A DNA stretch of 64,000 nt, taken from contig JAVXUO010000770.1 of assembly GCA_033065855.1 (NCBI GenBank), forward strand, positions 124,001 through 188,000, written 5' to 3'. The notes beneath the pieces are model-generated. The model saw only the letters and a program-made list of their open reading frames with translations. It searched no databases and was not told the DNA's origin. Position 1 is the first letter of the stretch, and the number at the start of each line of letters is the position of its first letter. Made by a program: the position numbers and the translations under genes. Origin of the DNA: Escallonia rubra. Its lineage: Eukaryota > Streptophyta > Magnoliopsida > Escalloniales > Escalloniaceae. Below, in pieces: positions 57,140 to 64,000 of the stretch.

Positions 57140-57310
57140 CGGTATTTAAAGATGTAGCCTAAATCTACTTTGAAAGTAAAATAAACATTTGGCCGTATTA
57201 TTATGGACTGTTAATTATTTTAAATTCATATACTATAAATGACCGGACAACGCTGTAAAACCCTATAAATCAAAATTAAAAAGCGTATACACTTTGTTAA
57301 TACTTGAACT
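57140..57310. repeat. Repeat unit copy W (partial)
   Basis: AAAGATGTAGCCTAAATCTA..GAAAGTAAA..TATGGACTG and TTAATACTTGAACTATAGAG match 46075-46240, in the same order and orientation. About 11 kb of mostly mobile DNA now separates them. Confidence 0.65.
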
Positions 57311-57479
57311 ATAGAGCTCAAATGAAAGGATGATAAGCACCCAAGGGAAATGTAGCTCGGTTTGACAAATTCTCATTGGGTTTGGTAATGGGGAGAAAAG
57401 AGGACAGCAAAGTTAAAGGCAATATATCTGTTCCTAACCTATCTTGGCACATGGACACACTGTGGGTCCTGTTTTGCGC

Positions 57480-59900
57480 GACGCGTCGATATTGTCAACG
57501 GTTAATTTTTCAACGCTTCTGACCTGTCAAAACGCACGCCTCTTTTTTATATTTCTTCTTCCGCGAGAAGACATCGGCGCGCCTCAACCTTCGCAGCCCT
57601 TTTTGCTCAGCTAATCGCACATCTTCCCCCTCATCAGTCGGCGTGCCTAAACCTTAGCATGCCTTTTTGCTCAGTCGATCGCACATCTCCCCCCTTGGGG
57701 GTCGGTGTGCCTTCGCCCTTGAGGGTCGGCGCAACTTCCCTTTGGGAGGTCGGCCAACTTCTCCTTCGGGGGTTTGGCCTTGGCCTCCCACCGCTGCTCA
57801 CTTCCATCCTTTTTCTTTAGCCAAGCGCTATGGGAATGCCGCCCGCAGGCCCACTCCACGACGCCTGTTGCCCGTGCCCGGGCACCACCTTCACGACCCC
57901 CGTCGTTCGTGCCCGCGTGCCGCCAGTGCAACTCCTTTCGATGGGGACCAAGCGCTAAATTCGGACACCTCTAGCTGCGGCATGCGCCATTTCCATATCA
58001 CATGCCCCTGGCACCGAGCACAATCCGTCGTGCCCATGTGCTGCGCCGGTTATACAGTCGCCCCTCCCCGGCACTCTGTCATACTACCACTCCCCCGTGC
58101 TGGTCCATTCTTTCACCACACAATGCGCACCTTGTCTTGGTCGTAGAACATGCTTCGACTCACTCTCCAAAGTGTGCAGCATCCCGCGGGGATAGGCGAC
58201 TTCTTCGGGACACTATCTCTGCCAGGGAGCCCTAAGTGCTCCGGCATAAAGACTCCCCTTCCACCATATCAGGTAAGTGACTCCTCATGGACATTACATT
58301 GGCACGCTCTGAGTGCTCCGACAGAAGGACTCACATGCAGGGATAGACGACTCATCCAAGACACTATCTCTGCTAGGGAGCTCTAAATGCTCCGGCATGA
58401 AGACTCCCCTTCCGCAAGGTAGGCGGCGCCAACCAGATGTTACCTCGGCCCGTCAGGTAGGTGACTCCTCCAAGACACTACCTTAGCGCGCTCCGAGTAC
58501 TCCGACACAAAACTCACATACGGGATAGACAACTCATCTGAGACACTATCTCTGCCAGGGAGCTCCAAGTGCTCCGGCATGAAGACTCCTCTTCCACCAA
58601 GTAGACGGCTCTTCCGGGTGACTACCTTGGAGCGCTCCGAGTCCTCGGACACAAAAACTCACCTGCGGGGATAGACGACTCCTTCGGGACACTATCTCCA
58701 CTAGGAAGCTCTAAGTGCTCCGGCATGAAGATTTCCCTTCCATCATGTAGACGACTCCTCCGAGATGCTACCTCGGTCCGTCGAGTAGGCGACTCATCCG
58801 AGACACTACCTTGGCACGCTCTGAGTGCTTCGGCACAAGCACTTACCCGCGGGGATATGCGACTCCTTCGGGACATTATCTCTGCCAGGGAGCTCTAAGT
58901 TCTCCGGCATGAAGACTCCTCTTCCGCCAGTAGACGGCTCATTTGGGATGATACCTCAACCCATCGGGTAGGCGACTCCTTTGGGACACTACCTTGGTGC
59001 GACCCGAGTGCTCTAGTGCAAGGACTCATCCGCGAGATAGGTGACTCTTTCATGACATTTTCTCTACCAAGTTGTCTGCATGAATAGCCTACGTGCTCCG
59101 TCACTAGAGGTTTTCATCGGCACTTGTAGGTACTATGACCCCTGGGTCACTCCGAGACGAGAGCAGGTCTCTGGAGGGTATCACACTTAGTCTGCTTGAC
59201 AGTTGGGTGTCGGGTCTTCCCCATCGCTGCCAGTTCCTCGGCGTCTCTCGACACCCTGTGGGTCTCCGCAAGGGCCTTGGACAGGTGGCTAGATCAAAGA
59301 GGCTCTATGGCCACACATGTGCTGTGCGTGCCAGTCTTTCTAGATAGATAGAATGACGCTGTGCGGGGCAAACCGGGTCAATATGCAATCCGACAGTCCA
59401 TGGAGCACCAGCATGTGGACCCTCAGTGACGTGTTTCTCCCTGGGAGTGCCACATGCTGCTTGATGACATCATCATCTCAATCTCTATAAATAGGGGTCT
59501 TGAGAATTTATTTGAGGATTGGACATTTTCAGAACCTATTCTCACATTCACTTTCTCACTCTAGAATTTAAAAGAGAGAAACATACAAGACCTTAACTTT
59601 GGATCTAAGCATCGGATTATGACTGCCGTCGTGTATTCACCCCGCGCCATCGCCCTCGTAGCACTGTCACTCCTTAGGCTCTGTCTAGAAATCCCTTGGT
59701 CTCTACCCTTACTCTATCCTTGTTGTGTTCTACATCAATATACTTGGCATTTGACTCGGACTGCATTCCTTATGGCATCTCCACGCCGACTGCGAACCCA
59801 CTTCCTCGGCATCAATATCTTTCCCTCTTTTTCTTTTCTACTTCTTGTCTTCCCCCATTTCTCTGTGGCCTTTTATTCTTTTTGTTGTGAATGAAATCCG
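57480..59900 (+). mobile_element. LTR-like sequence of an LTR retrotransposon
   Basis: GC-rich, with a promoter-like block CTATAAATAGGGG at 59484-59496 (TATAAATA 59486-59493) followed about 30 bp later by a TTGAGGATTGGAC transcript-start-like stretch. This is the U3-R organisation of plant LTRs. Upstream is a tandem array (58190-59070) and a duplicated TTTTTGCTCAG..ATCGCACATCT block (57600 and 57663). No gag or pol is visible and the LTR ends are not defined. The 159-codon frame at 57667 starts at TTG and is compositional. Confidence 0.5.
58190..59070. repeat. Tandem array with 150/182-bp alternating spacing
   Basis: The block CACTATCTCTGCCAGGGAGC (or variants) followed by TCCGGCATGAAGACTCC recurs at 58211, 58362, 58544, 58690, 58874 and, degenerate, 59055. 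Spacings are 151, 182, 146, 184 and 181 bp. Each unit also contains GAGTGCTCCGxCAxAA-GACTCAC and CTCCxxxGGGACACTA motifs. Confidence 0.85.
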
Positions 59901-60961
59901 AAATTATCTTGATTGGCTTGTAAATAGAGCTGCACAGCACAAACGACATCAGTGACTCGCCGAAGGGTTTCTGGCGGAGGATCTCCGATGCTAAGTCAGA
60001 AAGTGTGTGAGGAATTTTGAGAGTATTTTCAGAATGTAGAGTTTACCTCTTTCCTTCTTTGGACTTTCTTTATATGGGGCTTCCATTAATGGCTTGGTTA
60101 TCATCTCCTTAAAGGGGAATTACCAGATTTAATGGGAGGTTACCAAAATTAATGGGCGGTTATTGCCCATAACTAGAGAGTGAGAGAGTAAGTAAATGCC
60201 AGATCCCACTTCTCTGAGAATTAAAGGGCGGTTATGGTGCCTTCTGATGGTGACACGTAGGTGGTATTTTTTTTAACCATATCACTTTTATTTGGAAAAA
60301 AAACTCTACTTATCATGCTATTATTGATAAATAATAGCATGACAAATATGTAGTACAAGACAAAGTACACTAAAAGAGAAAAAATATGATACCAAAATTC
60401 CCAAAGCATATCCTCAAACAAGGAGCGGCACAAAGTCTCATTGTAAATACGAGAACGACAAAAGAATAAACGGCTTCAACGTTGAATAACCCCTGCCGAA
60501 GGATTAGCACATCCTCACCACAAATCAAAACACTAACAATAAACAAGAACAAAAATCCGGTCCCCAAAGCAAAAGTAAATCACAATACAACAAATTACGA
60601 AATAAGTCACAAGCAACATTGACAAAAAGCACCAACTAACAAAAGTGAGATCATGAGGGTTAACGTTTACAAGATAACAAAAATTCCCAGAATAAGGTTG
60701 AACGAACCCAAGCTGTGCAACGCGATAACTTCCAACATAACCTGAGAAACCTCATCGCTGACCTACGCATCACAAACGCGTGAACCCAACAACTCGAAAA
60801 CGGCCCTAGAGCCCTTTTGTTCCACAAACACACATCTTAGCCACTACTACAACCCTTAGACACCACCAATGCCAAAACACTTCCATCGCCACCATCATCT
60901 CCACAACACTCCACCGACGAGACGCGTCAACACACTCCCACCGACCCTCTTGGGGGGAAGT
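59901..60961. other. Repeat-like sequence left of the gypsy element
   Basis: 59935-60230 resembles a retroelement leader (GAAGGGTTTCTGGCGGAGGA-type sequence). 60260-60950 is A/C-rich with no gene. The CCACC-rich tail (60840-60950) is similar in style to 63010-63180 across the gypsy element. Confidence 0.35.
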
Positions 60962-62424
60962 TGTCAGGAATTCTCCTGCAGGAAAGCTATGAAGGGGACC
61001 AAGAAGTGCATCAGTTGATGCAACTCCTCATATTAGAGCCTATGGAAACATCTGAGTATTGCCTTGAACAAGGTGTTCTTAGATTCGGAGGTAAATTATA
61101 TGTTGGAAGTAATGGGGGGCTGAGGCAAAAAATCATCCAAACTTTGCATGCCTCAGGCATTGGGGGCCATTCTGGGAACACAGCCACTTTTAAGAGGATA
61201 GCTGCACTCTTTTTCTGGCCTTTGATGAGGAGTGACATAAAGAATGCAATATTGCAGTGTGAAATTTGCCAAAAAAACAAGGCTGAACATGTCCCTTACC
61301 CAGGGCTTCTACAACCATTACCTATTCCCTCACAATTTTGGAGTAGTGTCTCAATGGACTTCATTGAAGGACTTCCAAAATCTGAAAACAAGGAAGTGAT
61401 TATGGTGGTGGTAGATAGGCTTAGCAAAGTCACTCACTTCATTGCACTCAGTCATCCTCACACAGCTCAAAACGTGGCTTGAGCCTACTTTGACCATGTT
61501 TTCAAACTTCATGGTACACCAGACAACACTGTCAGAAATGGAGGGAGCATTTTTTTGAGTCAATTCTGGCGGAAGCTGTTTTAACTCTTGGACACCAAGC
61601 TAAGTCTTAGCACAACTTACCATCCCCAAAGTGATGGCCAAACTGAGAGAGTAAACCAATGCTTAGAGACTTATCTTAGATGCTTATGTGGGGATAGGCT
61701 TAAAGCTTGGTCTAAATGGTTGACCCTTGCTGAATATTGGTTTAATACTTCCTACTACCACAGTGCCCTTAAGATGACTCCATTTCAGGCATTATATGGG
61801 TATAGTCCTAGACCTCTTAACCTGGGCACAAATGAAACCACTCACATAGCCTCAGTTGACTCATACATGGCTGATAGAACCAAGGTTTTAAACCTACTCA
61901 AGCAGAATTTGGTGCTAGCACAAGAAAGAATGAAGTTCTATGCAGACAAGAAGAGGACTGAAAGGGAGTTTGCAGTGGGTGATTTTGTTTACTTGAAATT
62001 GCAGCCATACAGACAGAGCAGCCTAGCTCTTAGAAGGAATTTGAAGCTCTCACCTAGATATTATTGTCCTTTTGAGATTTTGGCTAAGGTGAGCAAGGTG
62101 GCTTACAGGCTTAAATTACCCCTAGAGGCTCAACTCCATCCTGTATTCCATGTATCACTGTTGAAGGGTGCAATGTAAAGAAGTGACTACTGCTCCAACT
62201 CTTCCTCCAGTAAATGATGCTGGTCAGGTAACTCTTGAACCAACTCACATACTAGGATCATAGAATGATTAAAAAGGGGTCTAGCTCTGTACCACAAGTC
62301 CTGGTAGGCTGGACTAACCTGCTAGAGGGAGATACTACATGGGAAGAGTGGGATGTCTTAAAGACCAGATTTCCTGAGTTTGTTGCAGAAGTGGATGAAA
62401 GTTTTTTTGGGGGGGGGGGAGGGA
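60962..62424 (+). pseudogene. Ty3/gypsy chromovirus integrase-chromodomain remnant
   Basis: One frame from 60962 to 62178 with two in-frame stops (61480 and about 61584) encodes, in order: GVLRFGGKLYVGS; an H2C2 zinc-binding region (HASGIGGHSGNTATFKRIA ..CEICQKNKAEH); the integrase core (SMDFIEGLPKS, first Asp present); and SDGQTERVNQCLE (Glu present). Then follow the C-terminal GDFVYLKLQPYRQSS and LHPVFHVSLLK. At the second catalytic Asp block the family SDRD is replaced by VRNG. After a frameshift at about 62178, a chromodomain-like QVLVGWTNLLEGDTTWEEW follows (62265-62390). A polypurine tract (62409-62424) ends the segment. Gag, protease, RT and RNase H are missing. Confidence 0.88.
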
Positions 62425-63000
62425 TGTCAGGAATTCTCCTAAAAGAATTCATGTCAAGAGCAGAATTAAGAAGAAGCCTTATCCAGAAGTTTCTGTTAGT
62501 GCAGCAGCTGAAGAAGAGCCAAATGAACAAGATATTTTGACAGAAAATTTGGAAACAATGAGAGTTGATCACACGCAGGTGGGGAGTGAGGTGTCAACAG
62601 GCGTGTGAGTACTTTTTTATCAATTTTTTAAATGAAGTCTGAAGACCACGCGCTAAGTAATTAACAGAGAGAGAGAGTTAATGATGACATTAACTCTTAA
62701 GCTGCATTAAGGAAGCCAGAGAGTAATGAAGGCAATGCTAAATCCCAGATAGATCTCTACCTTAAGAATTATAGCATTTAATTATTTCTCTTTTACTTTG
62801 TAATTTCTTTTCAGTATTTTTCTTTCGAATTTGTGAGAGTCAGTTGTAACCATCTTTATAAGATGGCAAGGCATGGCACTGAGAGAGATTCATTCTATTA
62901 TGCAATACAATCACATTTTATCTCTCTCCTCACAGAGCCAAGCCAAGTAGCTGCTTCTTGACAGGAGGAAGCAACCCTAGAAAGGAAAAAAACCCTTTCA
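62425..63000 (+). mobile_element. 3' LTR of the gypsy element (right end approximate)
   Basis: Starts TGTCAGGAATTCTCCT directly after the polypurine tract. CTTTATAAGATGG near 62853-62865 is a TATA-like promoter motif, and the inferred end is CCCTTTCA at 63000. The first 16 bp recur at 60962-60977, where they abut integrase sequence. No 5-bp target-site duplication could be matched. Confidence 0.6.
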
Positions 63001-64000
63001 CAAACTCACTCAACTAATGCCACACAATCGGCACCACCACACCCACCAACCCACCATGGAGGCAGCAACCCACAATCAAGAAAGACCCATTACCTAGCAA
63101 TCTTCAACCCAACCAAACCCAGAAACCAGACCGAAAGAAGATCGATGGATCACAAACTGCAAGGGAGAACCACCGCATAGATCCCGAGCACAAAATACCC
63201 CAATGCTTAAAAACACAACCAAGAAATTGCACACACTAAACCGAGGGAAACTACTATACCACGCCACCAGTTCCAGGGGAAACCGGCAGCAGCGACAGGA
63301 GATGGTAAACGAACGCCTCGAGCTAGAGAAAGAGACAGCGGCTTGGGGAGAGAAGATTTGGTCTCTGTTGAATTTTGGTCTTTAGTTCTCTATCTTCTAT
63401 TAGAGAAACCATCAGCACCAAATTCACAAGGACATCAGTGTTTAGAAAGCCTAACAGAGGAGACAAGGGTGGAAGAATCCATATGTCGAGAACTTCCACG
63501 ATTTCGTCGTACTAAATCCCATTAATGAACAGAGAAATTCTTGAAGAGAAGAAAATGCAGATTAACCTTAAAAAGTAATACATTTTTGTTTCTGCATTTA
63601 TACTAAAATCACAAGACACTATATGAAGAGGTGTCGACAATAAGTATATTCATAAATAACCACCAAACATGAAATGAGATAAACACTATAATAACATATC
63701 CTCTTGATTAATTGATCTGATGCTTCAGAGGGGTTGGGAAATGTATATAGCACATACCAAAAAGAGAGGCAAACAGCATTTCCAGCTCCCTGTCCTCTTT
63801 AACCCACGAACAAAAAATGAAGCATCACCCTCATCACGCCAAACATATTCAACAAGAATGCTCAACGAGGTATTTCTCCGGACTCCCCGGGAAAATTTTT
63901 ACGGTCGTAAGTGAAATTTACAGCAGATGACCTACTACCACTACTCTTTCCTACAGATGTATAGGAGCGCCTAAATCTCTCTTTCCCTCAAAACACCTAA
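63001..64000. other. Right edge of window, no gene recognised
   Basis: CCACC/CAACCC-rich sequence to about 63180, then mixed sequence. Frames of 60-64 codons are unrecognised. Confidence 0.4.

Noticed and set aside
57667..58146. 159-codon frame in GC-rich sequence
   Set aside because: Non-ATG start, several overlapping open frames on both strands, and location in LTR-like sequence.
60951..60978. Complete 5' LTR of the gypsy element
   Set aside because: Only 16 bp match the 3' LTR start, and the sequence then continues as pol coding sequence.

Overview
The window is plant nuclear DNA, most likely from a eudicot. The evidence is AT-rich intergenic sequence, spliced genes with GT..AG introns, two cell-wall extensin genes, a plant-type nuclear speckle RNA-binding protein gene, and many plant transposon families (Tourist, hAT, MULE, LINE, Ty3/gypsy chromovirus, tRNA-SINE). 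I do not name a species.

Layout. 0-10.4 kb is nested repeats: two Tourist-like elements, one split by a Mutator-like element (MULE); a 2.1-kb hAT element holding a tRNA-derived SINE and a 20-bp tandem array; and a second hAT with a perfect 8-bp target-site duplication just upstream of the first gene. 10.5-18.5 kb is a six-coding-exon, 247-residue RRM gene of the NSR (nuclear speckle RNA-binding) family, with a 5'UTR intron and a 6-kb first coding intron carrying retrotransposon debris. 18.5-24 kb is gene-poor. 24.0-25.4 kb and 32.2-34.2 kb are two extensin genes in the same orientation, each with a signal peptide, TATA box and an intron in the 3'UTR. A 4-5-kb non-coding block follows each extensin (26.3-31.6 and 37.1-41.2 kb), so the locus looks like a tandem duplication; the first copy alone carries a 1.1-kb MULE. 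41.9-43.1 kb is a decayed LINE, and 43.6-44.8 kb a MULE with a perfect 9-bp target-site duplication. 45.5-48.7 kb is three diverged copies of one unit, and part of a fourth lies at 57.1 kb.

48.76-52.09 kb is the most unusual stretch. Three related inverted-repeat elements lie end to end, each bounded by (TA)n, with thirteen copies of a 23-bp palindrome in their subterminal parts. Two of them carry host-gene fragments: an EIN3/EIL DNA-binding-domain piece in one, and a putative membrane-protein tail plus the first exon of a RAD2/GEN-type nuclease in the other. This is a Pack-type gene-capturing family that I cannot assign to a named superfamily.

52.4-56.4 kb is the remains of an autonomous-type MULE: a broken MURA-like transposase interrupted by a hAT with a perfect 8-bp target-site duplication, and convergent to it an apparently intact two-exon GRF-zinc-finger/coiled-coil/membrane protein gene. 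57.5-59.9 kb is LTR-retrotransposon LTR-like sequence with a tandem array. 60.96-63.0 kb is a truncated chromodomain Ty3/gypsy element with integrase, polypurine tract and 3' LTR. The apparently functional host genes are the NSR-like gene and the two extensins; nearly everything else is mobile-element sequence.
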